A stretch of DNA of 64,000 bases from CAYWNA01 sp964459305 (lineage in GTDB: Bacteria; Planctomycetota; Planctomycetia; Pirellulales; Pirellulaceae), in the NCBI GenBank assembly GCA_964459305.1, contig CAYWNA010000004.1, positions 96,606 through 160,605 of the forward strand, given 5' to 3'. The notes below the pieces were generated by a model. The model ran no database searches and had not been told where the DNA came from. It was given only the letters and a program-made list of their open reading frames with translations. Below, piece by piece: positions 8,388 to 17,282 of the stretch; positions within the stretch are counted from its first letter, which is position 1; each line of letters starts with the position of its first letter. The position numbers and the translations under genes are program-made.

Positions 8388-10234
8388 ACTGGCAGCATCT
8401 GAAGACCATTCTCTGGCTGCGCTGGCGGATCAGGATGAATCAACTGAAACGCGGCGGAATCGTCAACACGGCGCTGACGATCATCCTTTTGGTACTCGGT
8501 CTGGTCGCGTCAGTATCGATGTTCTTCGTGGCTCTGCTCGTGGGAATCCTAACCCTGCCCGAAGCGTCGGCGAATCACATTCTGTACTTGTGGGATGGGA
8601 TCGTTGTCGCTTTTCTATTCTTCTGGCTGATGGGTCTGCTCACGGAGCTGCAGCGATCGGATGTGATGTCGTTCGATAACCTGATGCATCTGCCCGTATC
8701 TCTGAGCGGAGCCTTTGTCTTCAACTACGTCAGTTCGCTGTTCAGCGTCAGCTTGATACTGTTTCTGCCAGCCATGGTCGGTTTGAGCATTGCCTTGGTT
8801 GTCGCCAAAGGACCTTCGATGCTGATCCTCTTCCCGCTGGTGGCCGGATTTGTCCTGATGGTCACGGGAGTTACCTATCAGCTTCGCGGCTGGCTGGCCA
8901 CGTTGATGGTCAACAAGCGGCGGCGCCGGACCATCATTGCTTTGATAACCGTGGGGTTCATTCTTCTTTGCCAAGCGCCCAACCTGATCAACATGACATT
9001 CGGGCGGCATCGTCATGGCCGGGCTAAGGTTCACACGCAGGAATACGCTGCGGAAGTCCACCGACTGAACGAGGCGCTCAGTGCAGGCGAGATCGACGGT
9101 CAGCAAATGCAGGAGCAGTTGGAGGCTTGGAACAAAGCGTCTGCGTTGAAGCGACAGGAATCGACCAGGCGTGGGCTTGAGAAAGCGAACCAAATGGCGA
9201 CGATGGTCAACGTGGCCTTTCCTCCCGGATGGTTAGCCTACGGAGCCATGGCCGCCGCGCAGAATCACATCTGGCCGGGAGCGCTCGGCGTTTTGGGTAG
9301 TCTTCTGATCGGCTCCGGCAGTCTTTGGCGGTCCTACCGGACGACGTTGCGGTTCTATCGGGGCGAATTCCAGAGTGGCAAGGCCCGTCGCAGGTCTGCG
9401 GCGTCGAAGAGAGCTTCGGCAAAGGGGAAGGAATCCGCGAACTTGCTGGAAAAGACCCTGCCTTGGCTTCCCGAACATGCCACGGTGATCGCCCTGGCCA
9501 GCCTCCGCTCGCTGATGCGTGCTCCAGAAGGGAAGATGATTCTGCTCAGTCCGATCATCCTCTTCGCCGTCTTCGGCTCGATGCTATTCACAGGCGGCGG
9601 ACTATCGCCACCCGTGGCACTGCGGCCGTTGATCGGTTTGGGGGCGATCGCCATGGGCATGTTCAGTCTTGTCCAGTTGTATCAGAATCAGTTCGGCTTC
9701 GATCGCGGCGGTTTCCGCGTCTTTGTGCTATGCCCAGCATCCAGGCGAGATATCCTGCTGGGCAAGAACCTCTCGCTTGCCCCCATCGCACTGAGCCTCG
9801 GCGCGATCGCTGTGTCGGCACTGCAATTCATTTATCCTATGCGCGCGACGCATTTTGCGGCCACGCTGATTCAACTCGTGACCGCCTATCTGATCATCTG
9901 CATGATCGGGAATCTTGTGTCCATCCTCGCACCGTCGGCGATGGCGGCCGGGGCTCTGAAGTCAGCAAAGCCCAAGTTGGCCACCGTTCTGGTGCAGTTG
10001 CTTTTCGTCTTCTTGCTACCGATCGCTTTGATTCCAACGATGGTGCCGTACGGAATCGAATTCCTCCTGCACACCTTCGGCTGGGCAAATCGTATTCCGG
10101 TCTACTTGGCGCTATCGATCGTGGAGCTTGCCGTCGTGGGTCTCATCTACCCGCGCGTTCTTGCGTGCCAAGGGCACCTGTTGCAGAAAAGGCAGCAAAA
10201 GATCCTCGACACGGTGACCACCAAGACCGAATGA
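8384..10234 (+). CDS. ABC-2-type exporter permease
   Basis: The 616-residue integral membrane protein has hydrophobic segments near the N-terminus (NTALTIILLVLGLVASVSMF, ILYLWDGIVVAFLFFWLMGL), a charged region around residues 205-265, and further segments to the C-terminus. The start is the TTG at 8384: GGAGGAG lies 8 bases upstream and the TTG overlaps the ATPase stop as TTGA, a classic coupled start. It would form the membrane pore of the exporter with the preceding ATPase. The first two-thirds resemble large ABC-2 permeases of Planctomycetota. Substrate unknown. Confidence 0.85.
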   Translation: MNWQHLKTILWLRWRIRMNQLKRGGIVNTALTIILLVLGLVASVSMFFVALLVGILTLPEASANHILYLWDGIVVAFLFFWLMGLLTELQRSDVMSFDNLMHLPVSLSGAFVFNYVSSLFSVSLILFLPAMVGLSIALVVAKGPSMLILFPLVAGFVLMVTGVTYQLRGWLATLMVNKRRRRTIIALITVGFILLCQAPNLINMTFGRHRHGRAKVHTQEYAAEVHRLNEALSAGEIDGQQMQEQLEAWNKASALKRQESTRRGLEKANQMATMVNVAFPPGWLAYGAMAAAQNHIWPGALGVLGSLLIGSGSLWRSYRTTLRFYRGEFQSGKARRRSAASKRASAKGKESANLLEKTLPWLPEHATVIALASLRSLMRAPEGKMILLSPIILFAVFGSMLFTGGGLSPPVALRPLIGLGAIAMGMFSLVQLYQNQFGFDRGGFRVFVLCPASRRDILLGKNLSLAPIALSLGAIAVSALQFIYPMRATHFAATLIQLVTAYLIICMIGNLVSILAPSAMAAGALKSAKPKLATVLVQLLFVFLLPIALIPTMVPYGIEFLLHTFGWANRIPVYLALSIVELAVVGLIYPRVLACQGHLLQKRQQKILDTVTTKTE

Positions 10235-10324
10235 TCTTCTTGACACGCACGTTGTGTCGCCATGACAGGGCACTTATCATGCACTTGGGCCCGTCCAACC
10301 ACACCAGCTTTGCGCCATGAGACC

Positions 10325-12865
10325 ATGAAGTACACGATTCCAGCGGTATTCGTCTTGTGCTCCATATTGCCGACTCATTGCGCTCAGATTGCCGCGAGCG
10401 AAGGCGATCAGGCTGGTGTTGTGCTGGCGGCAGAAGGCTCGGCGAGGATGTCTGTCTTCATCTCGCCGGAAGCGTCTGAGCGGACTCGGAAGGTTGCGGA
10501 TGAGTTGGCTGAGTATCTAACTCAGATTACTGGGGCGACGTTCGAAGTCCAAACCGGCGACGGTTCGCGAGGCATTGTGCTGGGGACTCTTGCCGAGTTT
10601 CCCGATACGGCTCTGAAGAAGCCACTGGAAACTCGCGATACATTCGACGGCGTGGAGGCATTTGCGATCCGGACGGATTTAGATCGGGCGGATGGGCACG
10701 AACGGCTTCGGCTGATCGGGGCCACCGAACTCGGCGCTTCGCACGCGGCTTTTCGATTCCTAGAGAGTCTGGGATGTCGCTGGTTCTTCCCGGCCAACGA
10801 GTGGGAAGTGATTCCATCCCGGCCAGAGTTGGCTGTCAACATCAACGAGACCGATCGCCCGGCGATCCTGTCGCGGAGGATTTGGTGGGGGTACGGTTTC
10901 TTCGACCGCCGTGAGGGTCGATGCCAGGCAGACTACGCGGCTTGGTCGCAGCACAATCGTATGGCTCAGTCGCGCAGGATCTGGTGCGGGCACGCTTGGC
11001 AATCGATCATTCGCGAAAACCAAGCGGCATTCGACGCACATCCCGAATACCTGGCGTTGGTCAAAGGCGAGCGGCGCGGGCCGCAGTTTTGCGTCAGCCA
11101 TCCGGCGGTACGCAAGATTGCGGTTCAGTGGGCGCTCGACCAGCTGCGCCGCCGTTCCGATCTGGACATGGTTTCCATGGAGACCTCCGACGGCAGCAAC
11201 CACTGCGAGTGCGAAGCGTGCGGCAAGCTGGGCAGCGTCTCGGAGCGCGCGTTTGGCCTGGCGAACGAGGTGGCCCGCGCCGTGGATCGAGAGTTGCCTG
11301 GAAAGATGGTCGGCATGTACGCGTACAACGACCATTGCGAACCGCCGGCATTTTCGCTGGAACCGAACGTGTATGTGCAATCTACGGCCGGCTTCATCCG
11401 CGGGCGATTTACATTCGACGAACTCATGGAACTATGGCCGAAGCGTTGCAGCAACATGGGCTTTTACGAGTACTTCTCTGTTTGGCTTTGGGACTTCGAC
11501 ATGCTGCCCGGCGGCCGCGGGGCAAATATCAAACTGATCCGCGACCGGATTCGACGTTACACAGCATTGGGCGCGACCAGTCTGGACTGCGAAAGCGGCA
11601 ACAACTGGGGACTGCACGGTCGCGGATACTACATTGCCAACAGACTGATGTGGGATCCGGATGCCGATGTAGATGCGTTGCTCGCCGATTTCTATGAACG
11701 GGCATTCGGTCCCGCCGCTGCAGTGATTGCGCGCTACTACGAGCGCCTCGATCCCGGCAATGAACCGTTGATGAGCGAACATTTGCTGGCGTTGGCGTTG
11801 CGCGATCTGCGGCAGGCGACGGAGTTGGCTGAAGATCGTCCCGACGTACTCGCCAGGCTCGACCATCTGAAGCAGTATCAACACTACGTCCGCCTGCGCT
11901 GGGAGTATGACCGAGCGAAGGACAAGGATCTCAAGAAGGAACGGGCCTTGGCGGCTTTGACTCATGTCTACCAGTCCCGGTACAGCTACATGAACCACTG
12001 GGAGGCCATCCGGCAATCGTGGACGCGACGAGCGGCCAAGGATTTCGACGAACCGACTTGGGCCTTCAACGACCGTTCCGGCCAGCAACCCTGGAAGGTG
12101 GACAAGCCATACACTCGCGAGGAGACCGAGCGACTGTTCCAGGGAGATTTGGCTCGATTTCAGCCGGAGCCAATTGACGAATTGTCGTTCACCGATGAAC
12201 TGGTCCCTGCCGGTTTCGTGACGAAATCGCCGGCAGCGTCGTACCAGAGATACCAGAAAGGAACTCGGTATGCCCTGTACAGCAGAGACGGCAAGCCGCT
12301 CGAACTGACAGTCATCGCGGGCGTGATCGCCTGGTACCGCGACCGGCCAGACGCCATTTACACAATCACAGACGCCCGCGACAAAGAGGTCACCAGCGGT
12401 CGCCTCCCTCAGGACGGCGAGGATCACAGCTTGCGCGTAGAAGTCCCTGCCGCGGGGCTCTATTGGCTCGACTTCAACGATCAGGCAGCCGGATGGGGCA
12501 TCAAGGTTGCCGCAGCACGTCCGGTCGCCGTAGCGCTCAGCCGAGCGAAGCATCCGCTGCACATGGGCCACATGCAGCGCATGTACTTCTACGTGCCCAA
12601 AGGAACGAAGGAGATCCAGTACTACTGGAAAGGCGGCCCCCACGTCGTTCACGGGCCAGACGGCAAACCCATCGCCGAGGTTACGACAAAAGGCGAGTTC
12701 GTCACCATCGAGGTCCCCGCCGGCAGCGACGGCAGAGTATGGTCATTCTCGAAACTTGCTCTGGGCCATCTCTGGTTCTTCAACATCCCGAACTACCTTG
12801 CCGCCTCGCCCGACGCCCTGCTCGTTCCGCGCGAAATTGCGAAGAAAGATGAACTCGTAAAATGA
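10325..12865 (+). CDS. Secreted DUF4838 protein, glycoside-hydrolase-like
   Basis: The 846-residue protein starts at the ATG at 10325, which gives a clean signal peptide (KYTIPAVFVLCSILPTHCAQ); the longer upstream frame does not. The N-terminal 150 residues include the small alpha/beta domain that often precedes alpha-glucuronidase-like barrels, ending in LGCRWFFPANEWEVIP. The central part is DUF4838, with METSDGSNHCECEACGKLGS, GMYAYNDHCEPP and a region rich in Trp and aromatic residues. The C-terminal 200 residues are probably a beta-sandwich. The family is predicted to act on complex glycans; no substrate can be read. It follows the ABC exporter by 90 bases. Confidence 0.82.
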   Translation: MKYTIPAVFVLCSILPTHCAQIAASEGDQAGVVLAAEGSARMSVFISPEASERTRKVADELAEYLTQITGATFEVQTGDGSRGIVLGTLAEFPDTALKKPLETRDTFDGVEAFAIRTDLDRADGHERLRLIGATELGASHAAFRFLESLGCRWFFPANEWEVIPSRPELAVNINETDRPAILSRRIWWGYGFFDRREGRCQADYAAWSQHNRMAQSRRIWCGHAWQSIIRENQAAFDAHPEYLALVKGERRGPQFCVSHPAVRKIAVQWALDQLRRRSDLDMVSMETSDGSNHCECEACGKLGSVSERAFGLANEVARAVDRELPGKMVGMYAYNDHCEPPAFSLEPNVYVQSTAGFIRGRFTFDELMELWPKRCSNMGFYEYFSVWLWDFDMLPGGRGANIKLIRDRIRRYTALGATSLDCESGNNWGLHGRGYYIANRLMWDPDADVDALLADFYERAFGPAAAVIARYYERLDPGNEPLMSEHLLALALRDLRQATELAEDRPDVLARLDHLKQYQHYVRLRWEYDRAKDKDLKKERALAALTHVYQSRYSYMNHWEAIRQSWTRRAAKDFDEPTWAFNDRSGQQPWKVDKPYTREETERLFQGDLARFQPEPIDELSFTDELVPAGFVTKSPAASYQRYQKGTRYALYSRDGKPLELTVIAGVIAWYRDRPDAIYTITDARDKEVTSGRLPQDGEDHSLRVEVPAAGLYWLDFNDQAAGWGIKVAAARPVAVALSRAKHPLHMGHMQRMYFYVPKGTKEIQYYWKGGPHVVHGPDGKPIAEVTTKGEFVTIEVPAGSDGRVWSFSKLALGHLWFFNIPNYLAASPDALLVPREIAKKDELVK

Positions 12866-12910
12866 GAGGATGAATTGCCATCCCCTTCTTTCAAATAGGG
12901 CACTACCACG

Positions 12911-13975
12911 ATGCTCGGTCCCGTCACGAATCTGTTGCGGTTGCAGCTGCGGATTCTGGCCAATAACCGGCCAGCCTGCCTGGTGCTGGTGTGTTTGGTC
13001 GCGGCCGCGCTGGTCCCATTGCCTCGATGCGCGTTGCCGCCGGCGGACACGTGCTACGTGGTCTATTGGCAGGAAGACGCATGGATCGAACGGTTGAAGT
13101 CTGAGCTCGATCAGCGTACCCAGAATCAACTGTCAATCGAAGTTGTATCGGCGGAACACTTCGCAGACGCAGACGGCGTTATCCGATATCCGCCGGGTAC
13201 CCACTCGATCCAAATTCGTCCGCCAGAAGGCCCTCGCGATCACTGGACGATCTGGTGTTGGTACAACGGCTCGGATCCGTCTGTGCTGGATGAATGCGCC
13301 CCATGGTTCTGGAAGGTGACGCGGGAACATTTCGGCGATGCCTTACCCGTGGAGGTGAAATACTCCTCCCTTCAACCACAGGTTGTGTTGCCTTTCGATC
13401 TAACGGACTCGTGGGCCCCACTCACCGAAGGAACTCGGCTGTGGAGTCTTGTTTTGTGGATGGCGCTGGTCTTCTGCGCCTGCTATCTACCGGCGCTCAG
13501 TCTTGCGCAGCAATACGAGTCGCGGACGATCGTCAGTTTGGCAACCGCACCGATCGGCTGGTGGCGCGCGGTGTTGGTCACGGTGTTCTTCTATGCCGCA
13601 GTGGCAATCCCCGTGGTGATGCTGATCGCTCAACGGGTGCAAAGCGGCCTGGCTCTCAGTCCCTTGGTGCTGCTCGGTACGGTTGCCTATCTGGGCGTTG
13701 GGCTGTGCATTGGCTGCTGCGCTCGCACAGCGGCATCAGCAAGCGGTGGAGTGATCCTCTATTCTCTGGTGAGCGGAGCGATTGCCGTCGGAAGTCAGTA
13801 CACATCGTTTGTCATGGAGCCGATAGCGCGAGCGTTATCGATCGAGGCCAACCTATTCGGCTCGCTCCGGAACCTGGACGGCGCCCCAGCCTTGTCCGGC
13901 GTGCTGCTCTCCGCGATTCTGTGGCAGATCCTCGCCTATCTGAGCTGTTGGCTTCGACGACGCCAGGGCGTGTGA
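12911..13975 (+). CDS. Hypothetical membrane protein, possible ABC-2-like permease
   Basis: The 354-residue protein has one N-terminal membrane segment (about residues 18-38), a soluble domain of roughly 130 residues (40-170), then five to six hydrophobic segments such as LVLWMALVFCACYLPAL, AVLVTVFFYAAVAIPVVMLI and LLGTVAYLGVGLCIGCCA. The topology resembles an ABC-2 permease with an extracytoplasmic domain, but no ATPase gene is adjacent. It lies 45 bases after the DUF4838 gene. Function not assigned. Confidence 0.6.
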   Translation: MLGPVTNLLRLQLRILANNRPACLVLVCLVAAALVPLPRCALPPADTCYVVYWQEDAWIERLKSELDQRTQNQLSIEVVSAEHFADADGVIRYPPGTHSIQIRPPEGPRDHWTIWCWYNGSDPSVLDECAPWFWKVTREHFGDALPVEVKYSSLQPQVVLPFDLTDSWAPLTEGTRLWSLVLWMALVFCACYLPALSLAQQYESRTIVSLATAPIGWWRAVLVTVFFYAAVAIPVVMLIAQRVQSGLALSPLVLLGTVAYLGVGLCIGCCARTAASASGGVILYSLVSGAIAVGSQYTSFVMEPIARALSIEANLFGSLRNLDGAPALSGVLLSAILWQILAYLSCWLRRRQGV

Positions 13976-14276
13976 GAAGACCGATGCTGGACACCCGACC
14001 CTTGAGCACGTGATGTCCTCATTCCATCTCTTGCGTAGGCTCTAAAGGCAGCCCGGGCGCTATTTCACCGGCAGCGATCGTGAAACGGTTCAAGTGCTCC
14101 GCGTTACTATGGCGATAAAACTTGAGGACCGCGCGGAGTTCGCCGCTAGAAATGCGCCCTTCAAGCACGGCTAACCCCTCCCAAGGGTGCAACCCGACGC
14201 TCACCGGCGGGTTTCGTATTGACCGATTGGCCGAATATTAGGACTATCCGCAATCCTTCAATGCACGGGTGCGAAG
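13976..14276. other. Intergenic region with a weak minus-strand ORF
   Basis: About 300 bases between two plus-strand genes. A 61-codon frame on the minus strand (14019-14204, GTG start) reads GLHPWEGLAVLEGRISSGEL and onward; it looks protein-like but has no recognised domain or ribosome-binding site. It may be a small gene or a fragment. Confidence 0.3.
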
Positions 14277-14915
14277 ATGAGAGTCAAGCTATCCATCCTG
14301 ATGCTTCTGTCGCTTTCGTCCATTTCGTTTGGCCAGTCACCGTATCACTACCGGGACCGGGGCTTGGCGGTGGGCGGTCTAATCGGCGCCTTGACGGGCG
14401 GGGCGATTGGCAAAAACAACGGCAACACGTTGGCAGGTGCGGCGATTGGCACGGCCGTGGGCGCACTAGGCGGAGCCGCCGCCGGCGATTCGATGGACAC
14501 GGATATCGCTTGGAACAACGCCGTGCGCCAACAGCGATACTCCAACCAGATGGCCAGGGCGGTCTCGGTCCAGGACGCCATCTCTCTGTCGCATGCGAAT
14601 CTGAGCGATGACGTGATCGTAACGCACATCAGAGCCAATGGCGTTGCCCATCGGCCCCGACCCGCGGACTTGATCACGATGAGCAATTCCGGGGTAAGCG
14701 ACGCGGTGATACGAACAATGCAAACAGCGCCGCTGGCCACATCACCCCCATCTCCACAACCGGCCTACCGCGACAGAGTGATCGTCCAGGAGCATTACTA
14801 CGTCACGCCACCCTATCCTGCACCAGTGCGGTACCACCGGCATCATTGGCCCCATCACGCGCATCCCCACCACCAGCGGCCCAGCGTTCATTGGGGCTTC
14901 TCGTTTGGCCACTGA
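14277..14915 (+). CDS. Glycine-zipper secreted protein
   Basis: The 212-residue protein has a signal peptide (VKLSILMLLSLSSISFGQ) followed by a glycine-zipper region (about residues 32-72: GGLIGALTGGAIG and AGAAIGTAVGALGGAAAG), as in outer-membrane or cell-envelope proteins. Residues 95-155 form a helical, polar domain (VSVQDAISLSHANLSDDVIV) repeated in looser form (DLITMSNSGVSDAVIRTM). The C-terminus is rich in Pro, Tyr and His (HHWPHHAHPHHQ), possibly metal-binding. Role unknown; envelope location inferred. Confidence 0.75.
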   Translation: MRVKLSILMLLSLSSISFGQSPYHYRDRGLAVGGLIGALTGGAIGKNNGNTLAGAAIGTAVGALGGAAAGDSMDTDIAWNNAVRQQRYSNQMARAVSVQDAISLSHANLSDDVIVTHIRANGVAHRPRPADLITMSNSGVSDAVIRTMQTAPLATSPPSPQPAYRDRVIVQEHYYVTPPYPAPVRYHRHHWPHHAHPHHQRPSVHWGFSFGH

Positions 14916-15015
14916 TAGATCCCAGGACGACGCTTCATAGCTTCGATACGGCCGCAGACCCCGTCATTGGCCAACACCAACTCGTCTCTTCGTTCGGCAA
15001 ACGGCCAGGCCATCC

Positions 15016-15660
15016 GTGTGTTCCGGACATATTTTGGGCTTTTTTGCCTTGCGCTGTTCTCCACGGCCGTGCCGCCTAGAATTGTCGTTGACGACACCGC
15101 GGCTGGTCTTCGATTGCCGAATTGAAAGGCGCCGGTCTGGCAAATGGCACGAATGGCCCAATTTCTTTGACGAATCGCCCGGGTTCGAACAGCCTCGCGT
15201 TTTTGTATCCAAAGGGAAGCCTCGGCCCAAAGATGACAAGTATGCACATCTGGGCATTCCCAGCGATCCGGTGTATGCCGTCTACGCGGTCAAGCGGGGA
15301 GGGTTCGACAACACACGAAAGATTGTCGTAGACCGACAACGGGTTCCTCACCCGTTCAACGAAGAAGAAATCGAGCAGAGAAAGAGGCGGGTCAAGGTTA
15401 CGTTTCGTTGCCCCTACTGCGATGAGAGACTCGCAAAATGGGAAGTGGCCGATTCGCCTTACATCGAGTGGCCCAGTGAGTTTCAGTATATTTGTTTCAA
15501 CGACCAGTGTGCCTACTTCCTTGGAGGCTGGGGCGCGATGGCAACCCAGGGAAATCCGTGCTCCTATCGCTTCATGTACGACCCGCCAACAGATGGTCGC
15601 CATCCCATTCCGGTGCTCAGCCGAGAAGCCCTCAAAGACGGCATCATTGACAGCGAGTGA
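15016..15660 (+). CDS. Zinc-ribbon protein, long paralog of the island protein at 35.5 kb
   Basis: The C-terminal 90 residues of this 214-residue frame (CPYCDERLAKWEVAD, then YICFNDQCAYFLGGWGAM, SYRFMYDPPTDG, IPVLS) align clearly with the 94-residue zinc-ribbon protein encoded at 35543-35827 between apr and qmo genes. CPYC and the C-x4-C of CFNDQC would bind a metal. The first 40 residues are doubtful; the true start may lie downstream, since coding-like sequence begins around KWHEWPNFF. It is the last gene before the sulfur island, on the opposite strand and convergent with dsrN. Function unknown, but a link with sulfate reduction is plausible. Confidence 0.65.
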   Translation: MCSGHILGFFALRCSPRPCRLELSLTTPRLVFDCRIERRRSGKWHEWPNFFDESPGFEQPRVFVSKGKPRPKDDKYAHLGIPSDPVYAVYAVKRGGFDNTRKIVVDRQRVPHPFNEEEIEQRKRRVKVTFRCPYCDERLAKWEVADSPYIEWPSEFQYICFNDQCAYFLGGWGAMATQGNPCSYRFMYDPPTDGRHPIPVLSREALKDGIIDSE

Positions 15661-15708
15661 GTGTTTCTTTGCCGAACCGTCTCGACAGAATGTAAGTCAA
15701 CCGCCGCC

Positions 15709-17130
15709 TCACGGAGTCGATGAATCACGCGACTTGAGGCGGAGCGCTGCCCGAACGATGGACGGTGCCCAACTCTCGGTTCCGAGTGCATGCACATGCG
15801 TGTAACAGGCCAGCACGTTGCCGGAACAAAGGCCGTCCCGTTCGCCATCGAATCCATGTCCGCGACGCACGCGAAAGGCGAAGGTCAAATCCTTTGCACT
15901 AGACGACTGCATGTACGTGTAGTGGAACTCGTGTCCTCGTAGTGACTCGCCGACGGGATAGAACGGGTTGTTCTCCACGGTTTCGAGCACCGCGTAACCG
16001 TGGCCTTGTGGCTTCTTTTGGAAGGCGAATACCACGGGCAACACGGCCGCCATAGGATATTGCTGTTCGTTGAACAGGAGTTTCTCGCCTAAGAAAACGG
16101 CGCCGCCGCATTCGGCGTAAACCGGCAATCCTCTCTTGATCGACCGGCGCAAAGAGTCGAGGAACGGCTTGTTTTCTGCCAAGGCCGGGGCCAGCATCTC
16201 GGGGAAACCGCCGCCGATGTAGAGAGCATCCACTTCGGGCAGTTCCGCCTCGCGCAACGGGGAGATCTCGACCAGGCTCGCGCCTTCTCGGACCAGCGCC
16301 TCCAAGTTTTCGGGATAGTAGAACTGAAACGCTGCGTCCCGGAATATCCCGATACGTGCTCGAAAAGGGGTCAGGTCCAATTTGCCGGAACGGCCCGAAG
16401 GGTGCTTCGCACAAATTGGACCTGACCCCTTTTCGAGCACCGGCGCTGTCTGGGCGATGGTCCAAATGGCTTCCAGATCCAAGTGTTTCTCGGCGATGTC
16501 GGCAACTTGGGCGATTGCGTCGGTCTGTTGGTCGTGCTCCTGGGGTGGCACGAGGCCCAAGTGTCTTTCTGGAAATACTTCGCCACGGATCCGAGGAATG
16601 GCTCCAAGCACAGGCAGACCGCAGATCTGTTCGACGGATTCGCGCAGGACCGACTCGTGCCGGGAGCCAGCCGTCTGATTGAGAATGACTCCGCAAATCG
16701 GTACCTGTGGATCGAGCCGTTGGCAGCCCAGGACCAGCGCCGCCACGGTACGTGTTGTCTTGGTGCAGTTGACGGTCAGGATCACTGGGACCGCGAGTAG
16801 CTTGGCCAACTCGGCCGTGCTGTAAGTGCCCTGGGCGTCCATGCCGTCGAACAAACCGCGGTTGCCTTCGATTACCGCCACGTCGGAGTCTTCGGTCGAG
16901 GAAACGAAGGATCGCACGACGGTATGCGGGGACATGAGAAAAAGGTCGAGGTTGCGGCAGGGCCGATTCGCGGCCATCGATAGCCAAGCCGCGTCTATAT
17001 AGTCAGGCCCCTTTTTGAAAGGCGCCACGGCGAAGCCCTTCTTTCGCCATGCGGCGACCAGTCCCAACGCGCTGACGGTCTTGCCGCTGCCTCCGCGCAA
17101 GCCGGCGATGACGATTCGCGGTGGGCTCAT
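15709..17130 (-). CDS. dsrN: DsrN/CbiA: siroheme (or cobyrinate) amidase
   Basis: The 473-residue protein is a CbiA-type amidotransferase: P-loop GGSGKT (13-18), DxPDYID-type motif GPDYIDAAW (41-49), EGNRGLFDG (88-96) and a C-terminal class I glutamine amidotransferase domain with nucleophile Cys341 in YAECGGAVFLGE and a late His in CYTHVHALG. In dsr clusters this family is DsrN, which amidates siroheme to siroheme amide for DsrAB; cobyrinate a,c-diamide synthase is the alternative. Its place at the end of the dsrABDL series favours DsrN. Residues 231-258 are encoded by a perfect palindromic element inserted in frame between the two domains. Confidence 0.88.
   Translation of the reverse strand: MSPPRIVIAGLRGGSGKTVSALGLVAAWRKKGFAVAPFKKGPDYIDAAWLSMAANRPCRNLDLFLMSPHTVVRSFVSSTEDSDVAVIEGNRGLFDGMDAQGTYSTAELAKLLAVPVILTVNCTKTTRTVAALVLGCQRLDPQVPICGVILNQTAGSRHESVLRESVEQICGLPVLGAIPRIRGEVFPERHLGLVPPQEHDQQTDAIAQVADIAEKHLDLEAIWTIAQTAPVLEKGSGPICAKHPSGRSGKLDLTPFRARIGIFRDAAFQFYYPENLEALVREGASLVEISPLREAELPEVDALYIGGGFPEMLAPALAENKPFLDSLRRSIKRGLPVYAECGGAVFLGEKLLFNEQQYPMAAVLPVVFAFQKKPQGHGYAVLETVENNPFYPVGESLRGHEFHYTYMQSSSAKDLTFAFRVRRGHGFDGERDGLCSGNVLACYTHVHALGTESWAPSIVRAALRLKSRDSSTP
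16356..16440. repeat. 85-base perfect palindromic element inside dsrN
   Basis: Arms at 16356-16384 and 16412-16440 are exact inverted copies (29 bases each, with core GGGGTCAGGTCCAATTTG) around a 27-base centre. A second copy lies at 31040-31116 in the opposite orientation, with 26 of 27 centre bases identical. Here the element is translated in frame as part of dsrN (VLEKGSGPICAKHPSGRSGK and onward). Confidence 0.9.
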
Positions 17131-17202
17131 GAGTTCGACTGACTACCAAAAGAGGGTGCCAAAACAGGGAAGTCGATTTCCTGACGGTCCTATAGGCCAA
17201 AA

Positions 17203-17258
17203 AGCCCGACGGGCCAACGAGGAGGAGCTTGTCCCGCTCCTCGCTTGCGCGTCGGGCT
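17203..17258. repeat. Intergenic hairpin of AGCCCGACG type between dsrL and dsrN
   Basis: AGCCCGACG at 17203-17211 pairs with CGTCGGGCT at 17250-17258, and the inner CGAGGAGGAGC pairs with GCTCCTCG. This arrangement resembles intergenic palindromes common in planctomycete genomes. It sits 25 bases downstream of the dsrL stop and may attenuate transcription or stabilise the 3' end. Confidence 0.65.
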
Positions 17259-17282
17259 AGTGTGCGGATGACTGTTCGTCAG

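Noticed and set aside
15180..15200. GGTTCGAA-like sequence suggesting a tRNA T-loop
   Set aside because: It lies inside the zinc-ribbon gene and no cloverleaf arms can be drawn around it.
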